From assembly GCA_964556705.1 (NCBI GenBank), contig CAZKXX010000146.1:1-6635 (forward strand): a DNA stretch of 6,635 bases. The letters run 5' to 3'. How positions within the stretch are numbered: the first letter of the stretch is position 1; every line of letters begins with the position of its first letter. Shown piece after piece: positions 1 to 5,230 of the stretch. Origin of the DNA: CAZKXX01 sp964556705 (lineage in GTDB: Bacteria; Acidobacteriota; Terriglobia; UBA7540). The notes below the pieces were generated by a model. The model was not told the DNA's origin and did no database searches. It worked only from the letters and a program-made list of their open reading frames with translations. The translations under genes and the position numbers were made by a program.

Positions 1-2208
1 CTGCACCTGGTTCGGCCCGCCCGCCATGAGCGCAACCAGAAGGGCGACGAGCGGCGCCTGAAGAAACAGCAGCAGGGTCTGCGCGCGGTCGCCGAATTTC
101 AGCTCCCAGTTCCTCGCCGCCAGCACTTTGAACTGGTGCAGGCTGAAACGCCTCTCCTCGGAAGTCCGCCGCGGTGGCGGTTCCCCCGCCTTCGCCGGCT
201 GTTCCACGTCTTCCAGCGGCTCCGCGAGGACTTCCCGATACAGCGGCGCCTGCCGAAAACGTTTCTTCAGCTCGAGCGCGTACGGAAGGTTGTTGTTGTC
301 GGTGAGGTCGTCGTAAACGTCGGGCGGCGATTCGGCCTTGAAGTACTCGAGCAGCTTGGTGCCCGGGCCGTAGAACGCCAGCCTTCCCTGGACCAGCACC
401 ACGACCTTGTCGAGCACGCCGAACGAAGCCAGCAAGTGAGTGGTGATGACGATGGTCGCGCCCTGATTGGCAAGCTGGCGGAAGAGCATCATCATCAGCG
501 TTTCGGTGCGCGGGTCGAGCCCGGCCGTCGGCTCGTCGAGAAACAGCACGCCGGGCTTGGGAAGCAGCTCGATGCCGATGGAAACGCGCTTCCGCTGGCC
601 GCCGCTCAGCGTCGCCACGGGATTGTCCCAGCACTTCGGGTCGAGCTTCAGGATGTCGAGCATTTCCTCGACGCGCCGATAGATTTCCGGGTCTGAAAGG
701 TCGGCGGGAAGCCGCAACTTCGCCGCGTAGTAAAGGCATCGCCGCACCGGAAGCTGCTTGTGCATGATGTCTTCCTGCGGAACGAAGCCGATGGTGGTTT
801 TCAGCGCGTCGAGATTTTCGTAAAGGTCCGCGCCGTTGTAAAGGATGCGCCCGTGGGTGGGGCGGACGAAACCGTTCAGGGCGTTCATCAGCGTGGACTT
901 CCCCGCCCCGCTCGGCCCCAGCAGCCCGATGAGTTCCCGCGGTTTGACGACGAGAGAAATCTCGTCGAGCAATCGCCGGGGCTGGCCCGTCGCGCGGTCC
1001 CGGACCTCGAACGAAACATTGGCCACATCGAGGCGCACCACGCGGCCTTCGGCCGAATGGGCCAGGCTCGTGCCCGTGAAGCGCAGCTCCGCGGGTCCGA
1101 CGACGATCCGGTCGAGTTCGTGGAGCAGGTGCCGTTTGACCTTGATGCCGTTGACGAACGTGCCGTTCGTCGAGCCGAGGTCCGCGATGAAAAACTTGCC
1201 GTCCTGGCGAACGATTTCCGCGTGTTTGCCCGAAACCACCGGATGATTGATGCAGACGTCGCTCGACGCGTCCCGGCCGATGGTGATGCGGTCCTTCTTG
1301 AGGTCCACACGCTCGAGCTTTCGTTCCGGCTCGAGCCCCGTGCGAAAAATAAGCGACTTGCCCGCGTATCGGCCGAAGGTGATGTAGTCGCCGTCCTTCA
1401 GCTCGGCTTCCTTGACGCGCGTGCCGTTCAGAAACGTACCGTTGGTCGAACGGTCGTGGAGCCGCACTTTTTCGTCCCGGGGAACGATTTCCGCATGCAC
1501 GCCGGAGACGGAGGGGTGGTCGAGCAGAAGCTGGCAACGCGCCGGGTCGCGTCCCACAACCAGGCCGCTTTCCGGCAGCTCCACGGTGCGCACGGCGTAG
1601 CGATCCACGATCAGTTCGCAGTGCGGCCGCGCCATCAGGCCGGAGAGCTTGAGCGCCACGGTTTCGGACTGCGAGCGCTCCGCGGCGGGCGCCGGAAGGT
1701 CGGCGCCGGAGAGCACCGAAGTCGAGCCCTTCGCGGGGCGGCAGGCCGGCGACAGTGCCGCAACCGCGGCAGGCTCGGCGGCCTGCTCCACTCGAAAGAG
1801 GTGCTGGCGGAGCGCGCCGATGGCGATTTCATCTTCCGGCCCGACCACTCGCTCACGCACTTTCTCCCGATTCACAAAAGTCCCGTTCGCAGACTCACGA
1901 TCGCGGATGACCATCCGCCCCTGCGAGTCAAGGCCGATCCAGGCGTGGATGCGGGAGACTTCGTCGTCGGCGATCACGACCTGGCAGGTGGAAGGGTCGC
2001 GGCCGATCAGCAGACCATTCGGCCCGACGGTGAAAGCTCGTCCGGAGAGCAATCCGGCCGTGGCGAGGAGTCTGCAAACCCGGGCGGGCGTGGCGCGGGG
2101 CGGTTCAGGCGCCGGCAGGGGGGAAGCGGGGACTGTCAAGGCGCGTCCACAGATTCGGCAGAAACGGAACCCGTCTTCGTTGAACTCTCCGCACCCTGGA
2201 CATCTCAT
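1..2208 (-). CDS. Zinc ribbon-triple FHA-ABC (ABCG-type) transporter, 3' end beyond window
   Basis: Reading from ATG at 2208 gives 736 open codons to the window edge with no stop, so the C-terminus is missing. Domains in order: zinc ribbon CX2CX10CX2C (C3, C6, C17, C20); Pro/Ala-rich linker; FHA1 about 47-140 (G69-R70, S85, H88, N108); linker 141-182; FHA2 about 197-290 (G219-R220, S235, H238, N256); FHA3 about 292-380 (G311-R312, S326, H329, N348); ABC ATPase about 390-625. The ATPase has Walker A GPSGAGKST at 431-439 (K437), Q478, signature LSGGQ 534-538, Walker B LFLDEP 555-560 and H591, so it should be active. It resembles ABCG-type half-transporters, with the ATPase ahead of the membrane domain; the first membrane helix begins near 711. 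Mycobacterial Rv1747 has a related plan with two FHA domains. FHA domains bind phosphothreonine, so transport is probably controlled by Ser/Thr phosphorylation; the substrate is unknown. It lies 65 nt after the PP2C gene and is probably cotranscribed with it. Confidence 0.93.
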   Translation of the reverse strand, partial: MRCPGCGEFNEDGFRFCRICGRALTVPASPLPAPEPPRATPARVCRLLATAGLLSGRAFTVGPNGLLIGRDPSTCQVVIADDEVSRIHAWIGLDSQGRMVIRDRESANGTFVNREKVRERVVGPEDEIAIGALRQHLFRVEQAAEPAAVAALSPACRPAKGSTSVLSGADLPAPAAERSQSETVALKLSGLMARPHCELIVDRYAVRTVELPESGLVVGRDPARCQLLLDHPSVSGVHAEIVPRDEKVRLHDRSTNGTFLNGTRVKEAELKDGDYITFGRYAGKSLIFRTGLEPERKLERVDLKKDRITIGRDASSDVCINHPVVSGKHAEIVRQDGKFFIADLGSTNGTFVNGIKVKRHLLHELDRIVVGPAELRFTGTSLAHSAEGRVVRLDVANVSFEVRDRATGQPRRLLDEISLVVKPRELIGLLGPSGAGKSTLMNALNGFVRPTHGRILYNGADLYENLDALKTTIGFVPQEDIMHKQLPVRRCLYYAAKLRLPADLSDPEIYRRVEEMLDILKLDPKCWDNPVATLSGGQRKRVSIGIELLPKPGVLFLDEPTAGLDPRTETLMMMLFRQLANQGATIVITTHLLASFGVLDKVVVLVQGRLAFYGPGTKLLEYFKAESPPDVYDDLTDNNNLPYALELKKRFRQAPLYREVLAEPLEDVEQPAKAGEPPPRRTSEERRFSLHQFKVLAARNWELKFGDRAQTLLLFLQAPLVALLVALMAGGPNQVQ

Positions 2209-2217
2209 CAGCGCGCG

Positions 2218-2221
2218 CTCC
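2218..2221 (-). promoter_or_regulatory. Shine-Dalgarno GGAG for the FHA-ABC gene
   Basis: GGAG on the minus strand lies 9 nt before the ATG at 2208. It supports this start, which also places the first zinc-ribbon cysteine at residue 3. A second ATG 5 nt further on is out of frame. Confidence 0.55.
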
Positions 2222-2228
2222 GAGGAGT

Positions 2229-2246
2229 AGCCCGGCTCACCGGGCT
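2229..2246 (-). repeat. Perfect hairpin in the PP2C-ABC intergenic gap
   Basis: AGCCCGG, a 4-nt loop, then CCGGGCT: a 7-bp, entirely matched, G+C-rich inverted repeat in the 65-nt gap. No T-tract follows on either strand, so it is not a classic intrinsic terminator. It could be an mRNA stability or processing hairpin, a weak attenuator, or a dispersed repeat. Confidence 0.5.
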
Positions 2247-2273
2247 CGCCGCGTCCTCGCCCGGCGGAAGGGA

Positions 2274-3182
2274 TTACGGCGCGGAATCAAAATCCCCCTC
2301 TGAAAAATCCCGGACAAGGACTTCTTCGTTGACGGCGGGCGGAAGGCCGGAGCCCGTCAGCTCGGCCACGATCACCGTGACGTTATCTTTGCCGCCATTT
2401 TCGTTAGCCTTCTGAACGAGCGTCTTGCACTTGGCCTGCGGCGCCTCCTCCGCTTTCAGAACGTCCACAATCGCCGGAGCCTCCACCATTCCGTAAAGCC
2501 CGTCGCTGCACAGCAGCAGCCAGTCCCCCTGGCGCACCGTCGTGTATGTCACTTTCACGTCCAGCGTCTCACTGGACCCGACGGCCTGCGTCAGGATGCT
2601 GCGCCGGCTGTCCCTGGAAGCGTCGTCGGGCACTTCCGCGCCGATTTCCTGAAGGTAGTTCAGGTACGTCTGATCACGCGTCAACTGGGTCAGGCGGCCG
2701 TCGCGAAAAACGTAGGCGCGCGAATCGCCCACCTGGGCCACGAAGAGGTGCGTCCCACACAGGACCGCCGCCGTCGCAGTGGTCCCCATGCCGTGGTAGG
2801 ACGAATCGGTCTGCGCCTTCTGGAAGATGATCTGATTCGCGAATTCGATGGCTTCACGCAGCAGAAGGACAAAATTCGATTCGCTCACCTGCGGCAAGGA
2901 ACGGAGATTGTCATAGAGGCGCTTGGGAATGGTCGTTGCGCAAATCTGGCTGGCCACCTCGCCGGAAGCTTCGCCGCCCATGCCGTCCGCCACCAGAAAC
3001 AGCGTGCCGCGCGGACCCACGCGGTGATTTCGCAGGGAGGGCGAAAGGCTCACCTCGCCGGTAGAAAGGTTGCAGACGACGAAGTTGTCTTCATTGTTCT
3101 TGCGGACGCGCCCGACATCGGAAAGGCCAAAGACACTTACGTGAACCCCGTCGTTCTGTGCTCCCGTCAAGGTATCCCCCAT
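2274..3182 (-). CDS. PP2C-family Ser/Thr protein phosphatase
   Basis: A 302-residue soluble phosphatase of the bacterial PrpC/Stp/PstP type, predicted to remove phosphate from Ser/Thr in proteins using Mn/Mg ions. Motifs in order: RKNNED 27-32 (metal Asp D32); VADGMGG 64-70 (D66); GMGTT 131-135; GDSR 152-155; LTRDQ 167-171; CSDGL 225-229 (D227); GKDNVTVI 264-271 (D266). All core metal ligands are present, so activity is expected. It is longer than the usual 240-260 residues because of an extra loop at about 38-58, between the first two motifs, and a tail after 275. No membrane segment is visible. The ATG at 3182 has no clear Shine-Dalgarno; the first conserved motif starts only about 20 residues in, so the start is reasonable but unproven. 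Next downstream is the triple-FHA ABC transporter, whose phosphorylation state it probably controls (inference). No kinase gene is in the window. Confidence 0.95.
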   Translation of the reverse strand: MGDTLTGAQNDGVHVSVFGLSDVGRVRKNNEDNFVVCNLSTGEVSLSPSLRNHRVGPRGTLFLVADGMGGEASGEVASQICATTIPKRLYDNLRSLPQVSESNFVLLLREAIEFANQIIFQKAQTDSSYHGMGTTATAAVLCGTHLFVAQVGDSRAYVFRDGRLTQLTRDQTYLNYLQEIGAEVPDDASRDSRRSILTQAVGSSETLDVKVTYTTVRQGDWLLLCSDGLYGMVEAPAIVDVLKAEEAPQAKCKTLVQKANENGGKDNVTVIVAELTGSGLPPAVNEEVLVRDFSEGDFDSAP

Positions 3183-3206
3183 GGCCCCGAGGCGGCCGGT
3201 TCGCCG

Positions 3207-3232
3207 GACCCTGTCGGGTCACTGGACGACCC
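3207..3232. repeat. Alternating inverted repeats in the PP2C leader
   Basis: GACCC (3207-3211), GGGTC (3216-3220) and GACCC (3228-3232) on the plus strand. The middle copy can pair with either flank, through a 4-nt or a 7-nt loop, giving two mutually exclusive hairpins just upstream of the PP2C start. Each stem is only 5 bp, so this may be chance in G+C-rich DNA. Confidence 0.35.
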
Positions 3233-3248
3233 CACCGGCGCCGAAACC

Positions 3249-3268
3249 GCTGCGCGCAGCAACCGGTT
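3249..3268. repeat. 12-bp perfect palindrome plus adjacent 8-bp palindrome
   Basis: GCTGCGCGCAGC (3249-3260) is a perfect palindrome. AACCGGTT (3261-3268) abuts it and is also a perfect palindrome. An AACC at 3245-3248 can pair with GGTT at 3265-3268, extending the dyad. It lies about 65-85 bp upstream of the PP2C ATG and downstream of its predicted transcription start, so it could be an operator or a leader hairpin. Confidence 0.45.
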
Positions 3269-3299
3269 CAGTTTTCGGAGGCTGGCCGGCAACCGCATG

Positions 3300-3328
3300 T
3301 TCTTATCACAGCGGCTTGGGCGTATCAA
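3300..3328 (-). promoter_or_regulatory. Putative promoter for PP2C-ABC operon
   Basis: On the minus strand there is -35 TTGATA (3323-3328), a 17-nt spacer, and a weak -10 TAAGAA (3300-3305) preceded by TG one base away (extended -10 type). Transcription would start near 3293, leaving a leader of about 110 nt before the PP2C ATG. The -35 matches consensus at 5 of 6 bases; the -10 is poor. A site with the same layout precedes the DUF4870-like gene. Confidence 0.4.
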
Positions 3329-3373
3329 GCGGAGGGAACCGCGCGTCCCGGCAGAATATGGCGCGAGCGGGCC

Positions 3374-4345
3374 TCAGCCACCGGACGACACGCCGGCCCG
3401 CAGTTCCTCAACGATCTGGCGCGCGACGTTGCGGGCGCGGTTCAGGTCGTCGGGCGGCAGGGAGATGGCCGCCACTTTGGCATGGCCGCCTCCCCCGTAG
3501 CGCTCGCAAATGCTCGCCAGGTTGGCGTTTTTGGGCGTGGGATTCCAGGGGTTGCTGCCCACGGCGATCTTGGTGCGTTCGTGCGAGCGGCTGAGCGCCA
3601 CGCTGTAAACCGCCGAGGGAAACAAGTAGTAGGGTATGAATTTATTGAACCCTTCCGCGTCCTGGTCGGCCACGTCGAAGAAGACGACCCCGTCGCGCAA
3701 GGCGGCCCGCTCCTCGATCAGCCGCATGCTTTTCTGGTGCTGAGCGTACAGCTCCTGGAAGCGGTTGCGGATCTGCGGCATGGCCGCAATCTCCGCCAGC
3801 GGCTTCGAGGCCAGCTCCGGAATCAGTTGCACCACGAAGTCTTTGGTGCGCGTCCCTTCGATGACCAGCGTAATCTGTGTCGCCGGATGGCTCATCTCCA
3901 CGGCAGTTTGCGGATTCGGGTACTGCGCGCCGTCTATCACGTCCGCCCAGTGGATCAGCTCCTGCAAATCCGGCATCTCGAGCGAAAACTTCGTGGCCGC
4001 AATGTGGGCGATGAATTTGGTGCAGGAGCGGAAGCTGGGGTCGTAAAATTTCTTTCCGCTCGTGTCGCGGCGGAAATGTTCGGCGTCCGCTTCGGTGAGA
4101 AACGCGCTCTGGTGATGGTCGAACCACCAGGTCAGCTTCGGGCTCGACGAATACTTGAAATCCACGATGGCGTTCTCATCGCCATCGAACACGTCCGCCT
4201 CGAAAAGCTGTCCGGCGCGATGCGCGAGGCCGTGAAATTGCAGGTCGGCGTCGGCCCGCACGCGTTCCCGGAAAAATCGCGCGAACACCGCCGCCGAGCA
4301 GGCGCCGTCAAAACACTGATCGTGGAAACAGACTCGCACCTTCAT
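3374..4345 (-). CDS. DHH-family phosphoesterase (variant motif I) with DHHA1 domain
   Basis: A 323-residue soluble protein. The DHH superfamily includes NrnA nano-RNase/pAp phosphatase, RecJ and cyclic-dinucleotide phosphodiesterases, which cleave phosphoester or phosphoanhydride bonds with Mn. Visible motifs: HDQCFDG 8-14; IVDF 60-63 (D62); DHH 76-78; D135 and D138 in a WADVID stretch; and GGGGH 284-288 followed by AKVAA, the substrate-binding signature of the C-terminal DHHA1 domain. Motif I reads H-x2-C-x-D-G instead of the usual H-x2-D-x-D, so one metal-binding Asp position is Cys11. Length fits NrnA-like members (about 310-340). There is no signal peptide or membrane helix. The ATG at 4345 has only a weak upstream GGGC, but the conserved strand begins at residue 3, so the start is credible. 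It seems to form its own transcription unit between a terminator-like site and the PP2C promoter. The exact substrate cannot be told from sequence. Confidence 0.88.
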   Translation of the reverse strand: MKVRVCFHDQCFDGACSAAVFARFFRERVRADADLQFHGLAHRAGQLFEADVFDGDENAIVDFKYSSSPKLTWWFDHHQSAFLTEADAEHFRRDTSGKKFYDPSFRSCTKFIAHIAATKFSLEMPDLQELIHWADVIDGAQYPNPQTAVEMSHPATQITLVIEGTRTKDFVVQLIPELASKPLAEIAAMPQIRNRFQELYAQHQKSMRLIEERAALRDGVVFFDVADQDAEGFNKFIPYYLFPSAVYSVALSRSHERTKIAVGSNPWNPTPKNANLASICERYGGGGHAKVAAISLPPDDLNRARNVARQIVEELRAGVSSGG

Positions 4346-4414
4346 GGCCCGTTCAGAAGTCAGCTTGATAAGGATCGCCCCAATGCGGCAGAGGCTTCCT
4401 GGCTGAAACGTGCT

Positions 4415-4443
4415 AAATTGCGCCCCGCGCCGGAAATTGTCAA
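4415..4443 (-). promoter_or_regulatory. Putative promoter for the DHH gene
   Basis: A perfect TTGACA -35 box (4438-4443, minus strand) with a 17-nt spacer to a poor -10, CAATTT (4415-4420). Transcription would start about 60 nt upstream of the ATG at 4345. It lies directly after the terminator-like T-tract of the preceding gene, where a new promoter would be expected. Confidence 0.4.
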
Positions 4444-4444
4444 G

Positions 4445-4473
4445 CCAAAAACAACCACCCTGACGCGTGTCAG
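4445..4473 (-). terminator. Putative intrinsic terminator after the DUF4870-like gene
   Basis: On the minus strand, stem CTGAC, loop ACGC, stem GTCAG (4460-4473), then GGTGG and a T-rich run TTGTTTTTGG (4445-4454). It lies about 70 nt past the stop at 4545. The stem is short and the T-run is 5 nt from its base, so it would be a weak or imperfect terminator. Confidence 0.4.
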
Positions 4474-4544
4474 ATATGGGCGCACAGATGGTTGCCGCGG
4501 CAGGCGCGCGGAGAGGCGACTTCGGGACGCCCGCGTCGAGCGAT

Positions 4545-5015
4545 TCACCCCGCCTGTTGCTCAGCGATCTTTCCGATCACCGGCAACGCAAAGCGATCGT
4601 TGTTGTAAGCCTTGAACATGGCCAAAATCCAGATGCCGAACATGGCGAGGAGGAAGATGGGCCACAACAACACGGCGACGATCCAGCCCACGACCGGGAT
4701 CATGCCCACCATGGCGGTGACGATCGAAAGCACAATGGCCAGCACCACCCAGGCGATGCCCAGAAAAAGGGATTGGAAGGCGTGGAAGCGCACGAACTTG
4801 TCGCGGTTGTAGGGCTCGAGCACCAGAAACAGAATGGCCGTGAGCGGCGTGACGACGTAGGTGAGCAGCGCGGCCACGTTGGCCGTCATCCCGGCCTCGG
4901 CCGGCGACGTCCCTCCGGACGGGGCGCCCGCGGAACCCGCAACGGGAGCTCCGCAGGAGCCGCAGAACGCGACTCCCTCCGCCACATTGGCGCCGCATTT
5001 TGAACAGAAAGCCAT
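4545..5015 (-). CDS. Zinc-ribbon DUF4870-like small membrane protein
   Basis: A 156-residue predicted inner-membrane protein. The N-terminus is a zinc ribbon with C4, C7, C18 and C21 (CX2CX10CX2C), then a Gly/Ser/Ala/Pro linker to about residue 43. Three hydrophobic segments follow, at about 46-66, 82-104 and 108-134. The loop after the first has EPYNRDKFVRFHAFQS (67-82), where the RFHAxQ block is typical of DUF4870/Tic20-like bacterial proteins. No function is established for this family, and I do not assign one. The ATG at 5015 is preferred: it has a strong Shine-Dalgarno 8 nt upstream and puts the zinc ribbon at the N-terminus. The open frame upstream to 5150 would add 45 residues that do not look like protein sequence and overlap the promoter. 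It is transcribed away from the MFS gene and appears to be a single-gene unit. Confidence 0.88.
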   Translation of the reverse strand: MAFCSKCGANVAEGVAFCGSCGAPVAGSAGAPSGGTSPAEAGMTANVAALLTYVVTPLTAILFLVLEPYNRDKFVRFHAFQSLFLGIAWVVLAIVLSIVTAMVGMIPVVGWIVAVLLWPIFLLAMFGIWILAMFKAYNNDRFALPVIGKIAEQQAG

Positions 5016-5023
5016 GACGCACT

Positions 5024-5030
5024 CTCCTTC
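5024..5030 (-). promoter_or_regulatory. Strong Shine-Dalgarno GAAGGAG deciding the DUF4870-like start
   Basis: GAAGGAG on the minus strand ends 8 nt before the ATG at 5015. It is the best ribosome-binding site in the window and rules in favour of the internal start over the in-frame ATG at 5150. Confidence 0.8.
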
Positions 5031-5051
5031 GCGAAGACTTTGACCAACGAC

Positions 5052-5072
5052 GGCCCGCAGGGACCTCGGGCC
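5052..5072 (-). repeat. Leader hairpin upstream of the DUF4870-like gene
   Basis: GGCCCG and CGGGCC form a perfect 6-bp inverted repeat with a 9-nt loop. It lies in the predicted 5' leader, between the promoter and the ribosome-binding site. Its role is unknown; it could be chance in G+C-rich DNA. Confidence 0.35.
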
Positions 5073-5121
5073 CCGCTTGCGCCCGGCTCGTACGGACTTT
5101 CGGAAAACGACTCTGCCGCAG

Positions 5122-5150
5122 TCCATATCACAAACGCTCCGCCAACTCAA
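5122..5150 (-). promoter_or_regulatory. Putative promoter for the DUF4870-like gene
   Basis: Minus strand: -35 TTGAGT (5145-5150), 17-nt spacer, -10 TATGGA (5122-5127) with an extended TG element one base upstream. The predicted start is near 5115, giving a leader of about 100 nt. The local A+T content is higher than on either side. Confidence 0.42.
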
Positions 5151-5180
5151 CTATTCTTGCGGGCGCGCGCCGGCGCGGCG

Positions 5181-5198
5181 CCGCCTGCGCCGCCTGCG
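5181..5198. repeat. Perfect 9-bp tandem duplication upstream of the MFS gene
   Basis: CCGCCTGCG occurs twice head-to-tail (5181-5189 and 5190-5198), ending one base before the TATACT box. It occupies the region between the presumed -35 and -10 positions of the MFS promoter. Confidence 0.5.
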
Positions 5199-5199
5199 C

Positions 5200-5205
5200 T
5201 ATACT
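5200..5205 (+). promoter_or_regulatory. Putative -10 box of the MFS gene
   Basis: TATACT matches the -10 consensus at 5 of 6 bases and would start transcription about 20 nt before the ATG. No -35-like hexamer exists at the right distance (GGCGCC is there), so the promoter would be weak or activator-dependent. Confidence 0.4.
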
Positions 5206-5219
5206 GCCCCGCGACTCGC

Positions 5220-5224
5220 AAGGA
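5220..5224 (+). promoter_or_regulatory. Shine-Dalgarno AAGGA for the MFS gene
   Basis: AAGGA lies 6 nt before the ATG at 5231, at good spacing, and supports that start. Confidence 0.75.
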
Positions 5225-5230
5225 TCCTTC

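Noticed and set aside
485..500. CATCATCATC run
   Set aside because: It is only three successive Met codons (residues 572-574) of the ATPase read on the minus strand, not a repeat array.
136..696. A plus-strand open frame under the ABC ATPase region
   Set aside because: It is antisense to the ATPase signature, Walker B and post-ATPase region, and its product is low-complexity Arg/His-rich sequence.
760..2415. A 551-codon open frame on the plus strand, antisense to the FHA-ABC gene
   Set aside because: The opposite strand encodes a complete series of zinc ribbon, FHA and ABC motifs. The plus-strand product has no recognisable domain and is a by-product of high G+C at third codon positions.
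3158..4615. A 485-codon open frame on the plus strand over the DHH gene and its flanks
   Set aside because: The minus strand carries the DHH and DHHA1 motifs. The plus-strand frame crosses intergenic regions, promoters and a terminator-like site without any domain signal.
5016..5150. N-terminal extension of the DUF4870-like protein from the ATG at 5150
   Set aside because: The internal ATG at 5015 has a strong Shine-Dalgarno and starts the zinc ribbon at residue 4. The extension is Arg-rich, unlike the family, and would overlap the promoter.
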